64,000 nt of DNA. It comes from Streptococcus equi subsp. equi (GTDB lineage: Bacteria > Bacillota > Bacilli > Lactobacillales > Streptococcaceae). The stretch lies in NCBI GenBank assembly GCA_900637675.1, contig LR134389.1, positions 2,189,417 to 2,253,416 of the forward strand. The letters are read 5' to 3'. Shown piece after piece: positions 49,160 to 60,963 of this stretch. The notes under the pieces are model-generated. The model was not told the origin of the DNA. It ran no database searches and saw only the letters and a program-made list of their open reading frames with translations. Numbering within the stretch: position 1 is the first letter of the stretch; every line of letters begins with the position of its first letter. Position numbers and translations under genes: made by a program.

Positions 49160-49963
49160 TTGCTTGAAATCCTTGATTTATCGCGGTCAACCTATTATTA
49201 TCAAGTCAAGCAACTAGCTCAAGAAGATAAGGACATGGACTTAAAGGAGCTCATTCAAGGCATCTATGATGAACATCATGGCAATTATGGCTATCGTCGC
49301 ATTCATCTGGAACTAAGAAATCGTGGTTTTATCGTCAATCACAAAAAAGTACAACGTTTGATGACTGTCATGGGCTTAAAAGCTCGTATCCGTCGTAAGC
49401 GCAAGTATTCTTCTTACAAAGGTGAGGTTGGCAAAAAGGCTGATAATCTGATTAAACGTCAGTTTGAAGGTTCTAAGCCCTACGAGAAGTGCTATACCGA
49501 TGTGACGGAATTTACCTTACCTGAGGGGAAACTCTATCTATCGCCTGTTCTTGACGGCTATAACAGTGAGATTATTGATTTCACCCTGTCTCGATCGCCT
49601 GACTTGAAGCAAGTACAAACCATGCTTGAGAAGGCTTTTCCAGCGGATTCGTACAATGGAACGATTCTCCACAGCGATCAAGGCTGGCAATATCAACATC
49701 AGTCTTATCATCACTTTTTGGAGACTAAAGGCATTCGTCCATCCATGTCTCGCAAGGGAAATAGTCCAGATAATGGGATGATGGAGTCCTTCTTTGGTAT
49801 TCTCAAATCTGAGATGTTTTACGGCCTTGAGACAACTTATCAATCCCTTAATGAGCTTGAACAAGCTATTACAGATTACATTTTTTACTACAACAACAAA
49901 CGCATTAAAGCAAAGCTAAAAGGACTTAGCCCTGTGCAATACAGAACTAAATCCTTTCACTAA
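49160..49963 (+). CDS. IS3 transposase OrfB (DDE domain)
   Basis: 267 residues, identical to copy 2 OrfB except ILHSDQG in place of TLHSDQG; the isoleucine form is also present in copy 1. DDE residues are intact. Probably expressed by -1 frameshift from orfA. Confidence 0.92.
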   Translation: MLEILDLSRSTYYYQVKQLAQEDKDMDLKELIQGIYDEHHGNYGYRRIHLELRNRGFIVNHKKVQRLMTVMGLKARIRRKRKYSSYKGEVGKKADNLIKRQFEGSKPYEKCYTDVTEFTLPEGKLYLSPVLDGYNSEIIDFTLSRSPDLKQVQTMLEKAFPADSYNGTILHSDQGWQYQHQSYHHFLETKGIRPSMSRKGNSPDNGMMESFFGILKSEMFYGLETTYQSLNELEQAITDYIFYYNNKRIKAKLKGLSPVQYRTKSFH

Positions 49964-50226
49964 TATGTCGTGTCCAACTTTTGGGGGTCAGTACAGAGTT
50001 GAGTCTGAGTCAATAGTATAAGACTTGATAAGCCCTTCATCTGTTAGGGCCTGAGGATCCAATCTTTTTAACTTCTTTTCATAAATGTCTATCGCTTCTT
50101 TACTATGCGCGTTTTTGAGTTCTACCTGTTTGACTTGATCGTATATATCCATTCTATGCTTTACCTCCATGCCAAGAATAAGTACAAGGGCACCAACAAT
50201 AAATACAATAAGTTTTAACAATGTTT

Positions 50227-50628
50227 TCATCTCTCCACTCCTTTTAGTAGTTTTTCTAACTTTTCTGAGCGATAGATACCATCAATCTCCAAATTTCTTT
50301 CCATATCATATCTACCAAGGCCAACTCTCAAGTAAATATCTGGATCATCATTGATAATTAAATGAATGGAAAAGCCTCCCATCGGATTAATAAAGAGTGA
50401 ATCTGAGTCGATAGTGTAGGACTTGATAAGTCCTTCATCTGTTAGGGCCTGGGGATCCATTGATATTAGCTCCTGTTCATACATTTCAATCACTTCTTTA
50501 CTATGCGCGTTTTTGAGCTCTACCTGTTTGATTTGATCGTATGTATCCATTCTATGCTTTACCTCCATGCCAAGCATAAGTACAAGAGTACCAACAATAA
50601 ATACAATGAGTTTTAACAATGTTTTCAT
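50227..50628 (-). CDS. Small membrane protein, immunity-like paralogue 2
   Basis: About 133 residues from the ATG at 50628 (MKTLLKLIVFIVG), preceded by AAAAGGAG; a longer upstream frame lacks such a site. One N-terminal membrane helix (about 4-22, no lipobox cysteine) is followed by MEVKHRMD, a short helical region and a conserved C-terminal block (NPMGGFSIHLIINDDPDIYLRV). I do not recognise a named family. Three tandem paralogues upstream of a lipase toxin-like gene suggest membrane-anchored immunity, by analogy with TilA next to TslA; this is inference. Confidence 0.72.
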   Translation of the reverse strand: MKTLLKLIVFIVGTLVLMLGMEVKHRMDTYDQIKQVELKNAHSKEVIEMYEQELISMDPQALTDEGLIKSYTIDSDSLFINPMGGFSIHLIINDDPDIYLRVGLGRYDMERNLEIDGIYRSEKLEKLLKGVER

Positions 50629-50702
50629 AACTATGCTCCTTTTCATGAAAATTATATTGTTCTTTGGTGCAATCAATTGTTTCTGATAGCCTGTCATAAT
50701 CA

Positions 50703-51095
50703 TTACCTATCTAACAATTCTTGTAATTCTGGCGACAAAGAGGATCCTCCCACACATAAATCTCTCATTGGTGTATTCCACATTAAACTTATTCGATACT
50801 TATACTTTGGATTTTTGTTTATATGTAAAGCAATGGAAAAGCCTCCCATTGGATTAAGAGTTATTGAGTCTAAATCAATAGAATAGGATTTAATAGTCCC
50901 TTCATTTGTCAATGCATTTGGGTCCAACCATTTTAACTCCTGTTCATAAATCACAATTGCTTCTTTACTTTGGGCAATTTTTATCTCCTCCTGCTTGATT
51001 TGATCGTATATATCCATTCTATGCTTTACTTCCATGCCAAGCATAATGACAATAACACCAACAATAAGCAGACTGATCTTTAAAAACCTATTCAT
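50703..51095 (-). CDS. Small membrane protein, immunity-like paralogue 1
   Basis: 130 residues, ribosome-binding site ATAGGAG. Same architecture as paralogue 2: a membrane helix (FLKISLLIVGVIVIMLG), MEVKHRMDIYDQIKQ, and NPMGGFSIALHINKNPKYKYRISL. It is the most divergent of the three, so the array arose by older duplication followed by a more recent one. It is the first gene of the apparent operon leading to the lipase. Confidence 0.72.
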   Translation of the reverse strand: MNRFLKISLLIVGVIVIMLGMEVKHRMDIYDQIKQEEIKIAQSKEAIVIYEQELKWLDPNALTNEGTIKSYSIDLDSITLNPMGGFSIALHINKNPKYKYRISLMWNTPMRDLCVGGSSLSPELQELLDR

Positions 51096-51475
51096 GTCTA
51101 TACTCCTATATCATTCCTATACTTATCGATAAATTCCCAAAAATAAATGGAATCATTTTGGTATATTTCTTTTTAATTTAACTATTTAATAATATTATTT
51201 TAACATGATTTCTATATTTCACAATATTTCATGTCTATTTAAGTTAATCCTTTTAGGGTTATGCCATTTTTGGAAGGTATTACGCTTAAGAGCATTCAGT
51301 ATGATTTGATCATTAGCCTAGCATTGAAATATCACAAAGCTAAAAAGCAAATAGCTAGGGCTAGCAAGCTGTCATTTCTAATCATGGTTTAATCGTGCAA
51401 CAAAAAAAGCCGAGAAAATATCTCAGCTTTTAAAATAGATATGTCAAATACTACATCAAGTAAACACCTGCAGGA
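51096..51475. other. Intergenic: immunity/lipase operon promoter region and guaB terminator
   Basis: A 380-base AT-rich stretch. Near 51401-51432 AAAAGC..GAGA pairs with TCTC..GCTTTT as the guaB terminator. The remainder should hold the promoter of the minus-strand small-membrane-protein/lipase operon; no clear consensus boxes or genes were identified. Confidence 0.55.
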
Positions 51476-53002
<1,527 letters not shown>

Positions 53003-53124
53003 CTATTTTTATTGTTACTATCATATCACGCTAAATTCATTTGTCAATAACATAATTCTATATATTTCTGTAAATTAAAAAGACAGGTTTTGACTCATGA
53101 GTGATAGGTGCATTTGAAAAGATA

Positions 53125-53152
53125 AGAGGCCAAGAATCATTCTCAGCCTCTA
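53125..53152 (-). terminator. trpS terminator
   Basis: AGAGGC..AGAAT-C-ATTCT..GCCTCT, a nearly perfect hairpin immediately after trpS, followed on the minus strand by a T-rich stretch. Confidence 0.7.
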
Positions 53153-53157
53153 CGCTA

Positions 53158-54189
<1,032 letters not shown>

Positions 54190-54195
54190 TTAATA

Positions 54196-54469
54196 CTGAT
54201 TTTATGACATCAAAAACCCTCACGCAAAAGGCTTGCGTGAGGGCGTCATTACAATAAATACGCGGTACCACCTCAATTAGTATCTCTGATCAATCAATAC
54301 TATCTCATCTTCTCAACTCAAGAAATTGCACGATAAGGGGTGCCAGGCCTGAAAGTTATGGTTTCCTCTCAAAAGATCCACTAGCCCATTTCATCTTGCT
54401 TGCTGCTAGCTCTCACCAACCACTAGCTCTCTAAAAACAAGGGAAAGATTACTCATCTAGTTTAGGGTC
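54196..54469 (-). ncRNA. T-box riboswitch controlling trpS
   Basis: On the minus strand the leader contains the T-box core AGGTGGTACCGCG (54261-54273), followed by a terminator with a CCCTCACGCAA/TTGCGTGAGGG stem and T run (about 54212-54243). A TGG triplet at 54386-54388 (context GAAATGGGC) is a candidate Trp specifier. Antitermination on binding uncharged tRNA-Trp is the known mechanism. Confidence 0.9.
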
Positions 54470-54498
54470 ATTCTATGACATTTTAAGTGATTTGTCAA
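54470..54498 (-). promoter_or_regulatory. trpS promoter
   Basis: Minus-strand TTGACA (54493-54498), a 17-base spacer and TAGAAT (54470-54475), directly upstream of the T-box leader. Near-perfect sigma-A promoter. Confidence 0.8.
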
Positions 54499-54525
54499 GC
54501 TGCTAAGATTTTTAAGCAATAGGGC

Positions 54526-54555
54526 TTGACGGTTTCTATTCTTTTAGGAGATAAT
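54526..54555 (+). promoter_or_regulatory. Promoter of the YitT-family gene
   Basis: TTGACG (54526-54531), an 18-base spacer and GATAAT (54550-54555), 42 bases before the start codon. Confidence 0.5.
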
Positions 54556-54596
54556 GGGTCTATTATGTTTACTAAACGATAAAGGAGGTATTAAAT

Positions 54597-55469
54597 ATGA
54601 AAAAAAGGGTAATGGATTTACTATTTGTAACCATTGGTTCCTTCATCACAGCTATCGGCTTTAACACAATGTTTGTTGATAATAATATTGCTTCAGGTGG
54701 TATGGTGGGGATTTCAGTTGTTATCAAAGCGCTGTTTGGAATTAGCCCCTCGCTCTTTTTAATGCTAAGCAATATCCCTTTATTGATTTTATGCTACTTC
54801 TTTCTTGGTAAACAAAATCTCATCAAAACCCTCTACGGTTCATGGATTTACCCTATTGCTATACGCCTAACCAGCCAGCTTCCAACACTCACTCATAACC
54901 AATTATTAGCAGCTATTTTTGGTGGCATCATTTGTGGGATCGGCCTTGGAATGGTCTTTTGGGGAAATTCATCAACCGGAGGTACTGGTATTCTGACACA
55001 AATCCTACACAAATATTCTCCATTATCATTGGGAGTTGCTATGACTATTGTGGATGGCATTAGTGTTTTAATGGGATTCATCGCTTTATCTGCTGATGAT
55101 GTCATGTATTCTACGATCGGACTGCTCGTTATTGGCTATGTCATTAGTGTCATGGAAAATGGCTTTGACTCTTCTAAGAATGTCATGATTATTTCAAAGG
55201 AATATCAGGCCATCAAGGCTTATATTACAGGTGTTATGGATCGTGGTGTCTCTAAGATTCCTATCCGAGGAGGCTACACAACATCAGACAAGATCATGCT
55301 AATGGCCATTGTTTCTGGCTATGAGTTGCCAGCTTTACAGGAAAAAATTCTAGAAATCGATGACACTGCCTTTATCGTTGTCATGCCAGCAGCACAGGTC
55401 ATGGGACGTGGCTTCAGCTTAACCAAGCATTACAAACTAGAGGACAAAGATGTGCTGCTGCCTATGTAA
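54597..55469 (+). CDS. YitT-family membrane protein (DUF161/DUF2179)
   Basis: A 290-residue protein with ribosome-binding site AAAGGAGG. About five N-terminal membrane segments (residues 1-190) contain FNTMFVDNNIASGGMVGISVV and GNSSTGGTGILTQIL. A soluble DUF2179 domain at the C-terminus (about 205-285) has GGYTTSDKIMLMAIVSGYELPALQEKI. The family's transport role is unproven. Confidence 0.9.
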   Translation: MKKRVMDLLFVTIGSFITAIGFNTMFVDNNIASGGMVGISVVIKALFGISPSLFLMLSNIPLLILCYFFLGKQNLIKTLYGSWIYPIAIRLTSQLPTLTHNQLLAAIFGGIICGIGLGMVFWGNSSTGGTGILTQILHKYSPLSLGVAMTIVDGISVLMGFIALSADDVMYSTIGLLVIGYVISVMENGFDSSKNVMIISKEYQAIKAYITGVMDRGVSKIPIRGGYTTSDKIMLMAIVSGYELPALQEKILEIDDTAFIVVMPAAQVMGRGFSLTKHYKLEDKDVLLPM

Positions 55470-55473
55470 GCCC

Positions 55474-55509
55474 TAAGCCCTTTTCTGATTGAAAAAAGGG
55501 GCTTTTTTA
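55474..55509 (+). terminator. Terminator after the YitT-family gene
   Basis: AAGCCC-TTTT...AAAA-AAGGGGCTTTTTT hairpin and T run. Confidence 0.75.
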
Positions 55510-55548
55510 GGTACAATGAGGATTAGATAAATAAAATGAGGTGACAAA

Positions 55549-57168
55549 TTGCTAACAGTTTCTGACGTATCACTGCGCTTTAGTGATCGAAAACTTTTTG
55601 ACGATGTTAATATCAAATTTACAGCTGGCAACACTTATGGCTTAATTGGTGCCAATGGTGCCGGAAAATCAACCTTCCTAAAAATTCTCGCAGGTGATAT
55701 CGAACCAACAACAGGTCATATCTCTTTAGGACCAGATGAGCGTCTTTCTGTCCTTCGCCAAAATCATTTTGATTACGAAGAGGAACGTGCCATTGATGTG
55801 GTTATCATGGGAAATGAACAGCTTTACAGTATCATGAAGGAAAAGGATGCTATTTACATGAAGCCTGATTTTTCTGAGGAAGATGGTGTTCGCGCTGCCG
55901 AATTAGAAGGAAGCTTTGCTGAGCTAGGCGGCTGGGAGGCTGAAAGTGAGGCCTCTCAATTACTACAAAACCTAAATATCCCTGAGGAATTGCATTATCA
56001 AAGCATGAGCGAGCTCACCAATGGTGATAAGGTGAAGGTTCTCCTAGCTAAAGCACTTTTTGGCAAGCCTGATGTTTTGCTGCTAGACGAGCCAACCAAC
56101 GGTCTTGATATTCAGTCTATTTCATGGTTAGAAGACTTCTTGATTGACTTTGAAAATACTGTTATTGTGGTGTCACATGACCGTCACTTTTTGAACAAGG
56201 TATGTACTCACATGGCCGACCTTGATTTTGGAAAGATTAAGCTTTTTGTCGGTAACTACGATTTCTGGAAGCAATCATCTGAATTAGCTGCACGCCTTCA
56301 GGCAGATCGTAATGCTAAGGCCGAAGAAAAAATCAAAGAGCTGCAAGAATTTGTAGCACGCTTTTCTGCCAATGCTTCTAAATCAAAGCAAGCAACCTCT
56401 CGTAAGAAAATGCTGGACAAAATTGAGCTAGAAGAGATTATTCCATCTAGCCGTAAATACCCATTCATCAATTTTAAAGCTGAGCGTGAAATGGGCAATG
56501 ACTTTGTAACAGTTGAAAATTTGTCTGTAACCGTTGATGGTGACAAAATTCTAGATAACATTAGCTTCATTCTAAGGCCAGGTGATAAGACTGCCATTAT
56601 CGGACAAAATGACATTCAAACAACAGCTCTTATGCGCGCTCTGGCTGATGACATTGACTATGAAGGGACTATCAAATGGGGAGTAACAACTAGTCGCTCC
56701 TATCTGCCAAAGGACAACTCACGTGACTTTGCTAGCGATGAGTCTATCCTTGAATGGCTCCGCCAATTTGCAGCAAAGGGTGAAGATGATGATACCTTCT
56801 TGCGTGGTTTCTTAGGACGTATGCTCTTTTCTGGAGATGAGGTTAAAAAATCCGTTAACGTTCTCTCTGGTGGTGAGAAGGTGCGCGTGATGCTATCAAA
56901 GTTAATGCTTTTAAAATCAAATGTTCTCCTTCTTGATGACCCAACCAATCACCTAGATTTGGAATCTATTTCAAGTCTCAATGACGGGATTAAAGATTTT
57001 AAAGAGTCTGTTATTTTTACCAGTCACGACCACGAGTTTATCCAAACCATTGCTAATCACATTGTTGTTATTTCTAAAAATGGTGTGATTGACCGTATTG
57101 ACGAAACCTATGATGAATTCCTTGAAAACAAAGACGTTCAAGCTAAGGTAGCAGAGCTTTGGAAATAA
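55549..57168 (+). CDS. ABC-F family ATPase
   Basis: A 539-residue protein starting at TTG (LTVSDVSLRFSDRKLFDDVN) with GAGGTGA upstream. Two ABC domains: Walker A GANGAGKSTF at about 37-46 and a degenerate second one, GQNDIQTTAL, around 350, where the usual GKS/T is replaced. Walker B motifs LLLDEPTNGLD and LLLDDPTNHLD are present; the linker (about 240-305) is charged and helical. There are no membrane segments, so it acts on ribosomes rather than in transport. The unusual second P-loop places it in the YkpA/YbiT-like subgroup by recollection. Confidence 0.9.
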   Translation: MLTVSDVSLRFSDRKLFDDVNIKFTAGNTYGLIGANGAGKSTFLKILAGDIEPTTGHISLGPDERLSVLRQNHFDYEEERAIDVVIMGNEQLYSIMKEKDAIYMKPDFSEEDGVRAAELEGSFAELGGWEAESEASQLLQNLNIPEELHYQSMSELTNGDKVKVLLAKALFGKPDVLLLDEPTNGLDIQSISWLEDFLIDFENTVIVVSHDRHFLNKVCTHMADLDFGKIKLFVGNYDFWKQSSELAARLQADRNAKAEEKIKELQEFVARFSANASKSKQATSRKKMLDKIELEEIIPSSRKYPFINFKAEREMGNDFVTVENLSVTVDGDKILDNISFILRPGDKTAIIGQNDIQTTALMRALADDIDYEGTIKWGVTTSRSYLPKDNSRDFASDESILEWLRQFAAKGEDDDTFLRGFLGRMLFSGDEVKKSVNVLSGGEKVRVMLSKLMLLKSNVLLLDDPTNHLDLESISSLNDGIKDFKESVIFTSHDHEFIQTIANHIVVISKNGVIDRIDETYDEFLENKDVQAKVAELWK

Positions 57169-57290
57169 GGAAGAAACAAGGAGCTTTGCTCAATATCATC
57201 ATTAAAGTATAGAGATGATCACCGATGACATCTGAGGGCTGGAAACTATTTCTAGCTCTTTTTTCAAAAATATCATAGAAGGGCTTATTT

Positions 57291-59873
57291 ATGACAAAAC
57301 CTAAAGCATGGTCTCTTGTTTATGACATTGCTAGCTTCCTCCTTCCCTTTTTGATAATGTTTTTTGTTCTTTTGTCAATGGGAATTTCATATGGCAGTGA
57401 GAAAACCATTTTAGCTAGTGATGGCTTTCATCAATATGTTATTTTTGCGCAAGCCCTAAGAAATATTCTTCATGGGGCTGATAGTATTTTTTACACCTTT
57501 ACCAGTGGCCTAGGTGTAAACTTTTTTGCTCTGGCTAGCTATTATCTAGGCAGCCTTTTGTCTCCTCTTGTCTATTTTTTAATCTGCAATCCATGCCAGA
57601 TGCTATCTATCTCTTGACACTTATTAAATTTGGTTTGATCGGGCTTGCCGCTTATTTCTCCTTTCATCGTATTTACCCTAAAATCAAACCCTTTTTAGTC
57701 CTGACATTATCAGTCTCTTACTCCCTAATGAGCTTTCTGACAAGCCAGCTAGAGCTTAACAACTGGTTAGATGTTTTTATTCTTCTACCAATTGTCTTAC
57801 TGGGGCTCTATCGGCTGATTACTCAAACCAAGCCCTTGCTTTATTATAGCTCACTTAGTCTTCTCTTTATCCAGCATTATTATTTTGGATATATGGTTGC
57901 TATCTTTATTTTTTATTATTTCTAGTCAACCTTATATCACTAGACACATGGAAAAGACGGTTAAGAGCCTGTTTAAGCTTTACATCAGTGTCAATCTTAT
58001 CAGCCTTAACAAGTGCTTTTATACTCATACCGGCCTATCTAGACCTAACAGCCTACGGTGAAACACTCTCTCCAATCAATCAGATTATCATTAAGCCTAT
58101 AGGAGCCTTTGATTTATTAGCAAAGCTATCACTTGGTGCCTATGATACGACAAAGTTTAATGCGATTCCCATGATATTTATTGGTCTGTTGCCTTCATTG
58201 TTAAGTATCGTCTTTTTCACCTTAAAATCTATTAGCTGGCGCTTAAGACTGGGCTATGGGCTGCTTTTAGGACTCATCATGGCTAGCTTTTATCTTCAGC
58301 CCTTAGATTTATTTTGGCAGGGCATGCATGGACCCAATATGTTTTTGCACCGCTATTCGTGGTCATTTTCAATCATTATCATTATTTTAGCCTGCGAAGC
58401 CCTTTCTAGACAAAAAGACATTACTAACACTAGAATAATCTTTGCCTTTATATTATTAAGCTGCTTATTAACACTTCCTTATCTGACAATGGATCAGTAT
58501 AGCTTTTTACAGCCTAGTTTATTGATCTTAAGTCTTGCCTTTTTAGCGGCATATCTTATTTTATTGTTAAGCATGCAAAAACCTCTGTACCAATGCCATT
58601 TTTAATCTTTTTTACCCTACTGTTTAGCTGTTTAGAAACCAGTTTAAATACCTATTATCAGCTTAATGGCATTCATCATGAATGGGTGTTTCCATCACGT
58701 AAGGGCTATAGTAGAGCTTTACAGGATATTGACAGACTTGTCAAGAAAACAGCTGATAGCAATGATCAGTTTTTCAGACTGGAGCAGCTCCTACCACAAA
58801 CAGGCAATGATAGTATGAAATACAGCTATAATGGCATTTCTCAATTTTCATCTATCCGAAATCGTCACTCCAGCTCCCTTCTGGATCGTCTAGGCTACCA
58901 GTCTGCTGGAACAAATCTAAACCTTCGCTATCAAAACAACACTCTCATCATGGATAGTCTTTTAGGGATAAAATACAATCTTAGCTACCATCAGCTTCAT
59001 AAATTTGGCTTTTCAAGGATAGCCTCCAGTCATCACACTACACTCTATCAAAATCACTATAGCAGCAATCTAGCTATCTTAACAGATAACATTTACAAAG
59101 ATGTCAAGTTAACTGTCAACACACTTGACAATCAAACCAAGCTGCTGAATCAGCTGAGTGGAAAAAGGCTCACCTATTTTCAGCTAGAGCCTTCTAAGCT
59201 AATATCAAATGCTCAGGTATTTAATGGGAGAATTTCAGGGGAGGCTGCTGAGAATACGTCAACAACCATTGTTCATTATCAGGTTACTGTACCAAACCAT
59301 AGGCAGCTCTACTTAAGTCTTCCAAATATTAGCTTTTCAAATCACAATGCAACAGCTGTTAGGATCCGTATTGATGATCAGACCTACGAGTACACTACTG
59401 ACAACGCTTTTTCATTCTTTGACTTAGGGTACTTTGAAAAAGGAAGAACCTTAACCCTTGCTATTATGTTTCCGAAAAACAAAAATATTTCCTTTGCTAC
59501 CCCACACTTCTACAGTTTAAATAGTGACAACTATCTGGCAGCCATGAATGCGATTAACCAAAAAGAGGTTACTACTTACACCCGTAGCAATCAGGTCATT
59601 AGCCATTACAAGGCCAAATCAGAAGGCTCTATGATTTTTACCCTTCCCTATGACAAAGGCTGGACAGCAAGACTAAATGGCCGACCAGTGGCTCTTAAAA
59701 AGGCTCAAGGTGGTTTTATTAGGATAGATGTTCCAAAAGGATCTGGTAAATTAGTACTCACCTTTGTTCCAAATGGCTTTACATTAGGCTTACTGCTCTC
59801 ATTTATTGGTATCTTGCTTTACAGCTTCTTACATTACTACTTACTCAGGCAAACAGCCAAGCTAAAAGCTTAA
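57291..59873 (+). CDS. YfhO-family membrane protein, three frameshifts as written
   Basis: About 861 residues when repaired. N-terminal half: multiple membrane helices, with the family feature ILASDGFHQYVIFAQALRNIL near 45 and FTSGLGVNFFALASYYLGSLLSPL. C-terminal: an extracytoplasmic domain with LPYDKGWTARLNGRPVALKKA and a final membrane helix. The frame breaks at T6 57575-57580, T6 57909-57914 and A5 58577-58581; one added base at each gives continuous protein (YFFNLQSMPDAIYL; FIFLLLFLVNLIS; MQKTSVPMPFL). YfhO proteins are GT-C-like enzymes, one of which glycosylates lipoteichoic acid in Bacillus. Confidence 0.83.
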
Positions 59874-60133
59874 ACAGCAATTTCCATATATAAGCAAAAC
59901 GCTTGATTTTACAGCCCTTCCAGGTATCAAAATCAAGTGTTTTTAGCTGGTCTATTGATTTAAGGATATTTATCAAAACACATGACTTTCCATAACTCAC
60001 GTGTTCCTTAGTCCCAAAAAAGAGAAGCCTATCATTTAGACGATTAGCGTATTTTTAAGTTTCTTAGCAAATCACAATCACTCTTCAAGGTCAATAAAAA
60101 AATCCTAAGAAAGCCTTAGGAAGTGTCTTATCA
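59874..60133. other. Intergenic with terminator
   Basis: A hairpin AAAACGCTTGATTTT (59896-59910) against AAAATCAAGTGTTTT (59939-59953) ends the yfhO transcript. The rest has no gene that I can support. Confidence 0.65.
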
Positions 60134-60207
60134 CTCCGGCAGTAGGACTCGAACCTACGACATCATGATTAACAGTCATGCGCTACTACCAACTGAGCTA
60201 TGCCGGA
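60134..60207 (-). tRNA. tRNA-Asn (GTT)
   Basis: 74 bases on the minus strand. Acceptor TCCGGCA pairs with TGCCGGA plus discriminator G; D-loop AGCTCAGTTGGTAG; anticodon stem-loop CATGA-CTGTTAA-TCATG with anticodon GTT; T-loop GGTTCGAGTCC. Confidence 0.95.
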
Positions 60208-60239
60208 AAATAAAAAAATTGCCACAAAGACAATTCTGA

Positions 60240-60311
60240 TAGTCCGTACGGGATTCGAACCCGTGTTACCGCCGTGAAAAGGCGGTGTCTTAACCCCTTG
60301 ACCAACGGACC
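60240..60311 (-). tRNA. tRNA-Glu (TTC)
   Basis: 72 bases on the minus strand beginning GGTCCGTTGG. Anticodon stem-loop CCGCC-TTTTCAC-GGCGG with anticodon TTC; T-arm GGGTTCGAATCCC; discriminator A. It lies 32 bases from tRNA-Asn and is probably in the same transcript. Confidence 0.95.
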
Positions 60312-60550
60312 TGAAGTTCAGGAGTAACTCTCCTTAACACTCTTATTATTATAGCAGAATGTTTTTATTTGTCTATACTTTTTTCAAAAAAATCTTGATT
60401 TTTTGATCACTTTTGACATAAACAGTCTAAAACAAGTCTAATTACCCCAAACATGCTAGAAAACATAACACATTGCTCCTCTGATACAAACTGCTAAAAG
60501 ACATATCACCGCACGTTTAGGGCAGTGAAGCTTCTTATCAAAAATAAGCA

Positions 60551-60580
60551 TTGACAGGCATAAGGTTTTTTTGTTAAAAT
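60551..60580 (+). promoter_or_regulatory. tRNA-Arg promoter
   Basis: TTGACA (60551-60556), a 17-18 base spacer and TTAAAAT (60574-60580), 11 bases before the tRNA. Confidence 0.7.
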
Positions 60581-60591
60581 AAGGTGGTTGA

Positions 60592-60665
60592 GGTCTCATA
60601 GCTCAGCTGGATAGAGCATTCGCCTTCTAAGCGAACGGTCGCAGGTTCGAATCCTGCTGAGATCA
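60592..60665 (+). tRNA. tRNA-Arg (TCT)
   Basis: 74 bases. Acceptor GGTCTCA pairs with TGAGATC (one wobble), D-arm GCTC...GAGC, anticodon stem-loop TTCGC-CTTCTAA-GCGAA with anticodon TCT, T-arm GCAGG-TTCGAAT-CCTGC, discriminator A. Confidence 0.95.
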
Positions 60666-60673
60666 GAAATAGT

Positions 60674-60708
60674 AAAAAAGCCATTAGTCAGTATCTAATG
60701 GCTTTTTG
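60674..60708 (+). terminator. tRNA-Arg terminator
   Basis: AAAAAGCCATTAG and CTAATGGCTTTTT form a perfect 13-base stem with a 7-base loop. Confidence 0.9.
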
Positions 60709-60943
60709 TATTTCTAACAATAGTAAGCTACTGACTCCCGTAGGAGAGTCATAAGAGTGATAAGCATTTGCCTGACATCGTCTAAGGCTAAAATCACAAA
60801 ACCTCCAAATCATCAGTTCGATAAAGCAATTAATGCTTTTATCATCAGGCAATAGCTGAGTAAGGCTGCAAATCAACAGCCCTATTAATGAAAGCTAGAA
60901 GTATGGTTGAGGTATACACGCGCTTCTTCTATGCCATGTGTAG

Positions 60944-60959
60944 TGTTTCATGTGAAACA
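60944..60959. promoter_or_regulatory. parS site
   Basis: TGTTTCATGTGAAACA, an almost perfect palindrome differing by one base from the firmicute ParB-binding consensus TGTTTCACGTGAAACA. It lies 4 bases outside rlmH and about 2 kb from parB and oriC, where ParB nucleates and loads condensin. Confidence 0.92.
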
Positions 60960-60963
60960 ACTG

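Larger units (their letters stand above)
48567..49995 (+). mobile_element. IS3-family element, copy 3
   Basis: 1,429 bases long, with the same ends as copy 2 and a 3-base duplication GAG (48564-48566 and 49996-49998). Left-end hairpin at 48573-48613. It is inserted antisense to the interrupted gene, between the immunity-like genes and the lipase, and may therefore uncouple their expression. Confidence 0.94.
48402..50230 (-). pseudogene. Small membrane protein, immunity-like paralogue 3, interrupted by an IS3 element
   Basis: The N-terminal part is 49996-50230 (MKTLLKLIVFIVGALVLILG..DEGLIKSYTIDSDS); the C-terminal part is 48402-48566 (LFINPMGGFSIHLIINDD..SEKLEKLLKGE). IS copy 3 lies between, flanked by GAG repeats. 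Compared with paralogue 2, the rejoined coding sequence has one extra base at the junction (TCAACTC against TCACTC), so the frame may not be restored by excision. It overlaps paralogue 2 by ATGA, and its 3' end carries the lipase ribosome-binding site. Confidence 0.82.

Noticed and set aside
50227..51095. The small membrane proteins as competence or bacteriocin precursors
   Set aside because: They lack a double-glycine leader and are too large, with a conserved folded C-terminal block; an immunity-like role beside the lipase fits better.
54196..54469. The trpS upstream hairpins as a CRISPR-like or repeat array
   Set aside because: The AGGTGGTACCGCG core, terminator and promoter identify a T-box leader.
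57291..59873. Four separate genes in the yfhO region
   Set aside because: Each boundary lies at an A/T run where one added base gives continuous protein of the expected family length.
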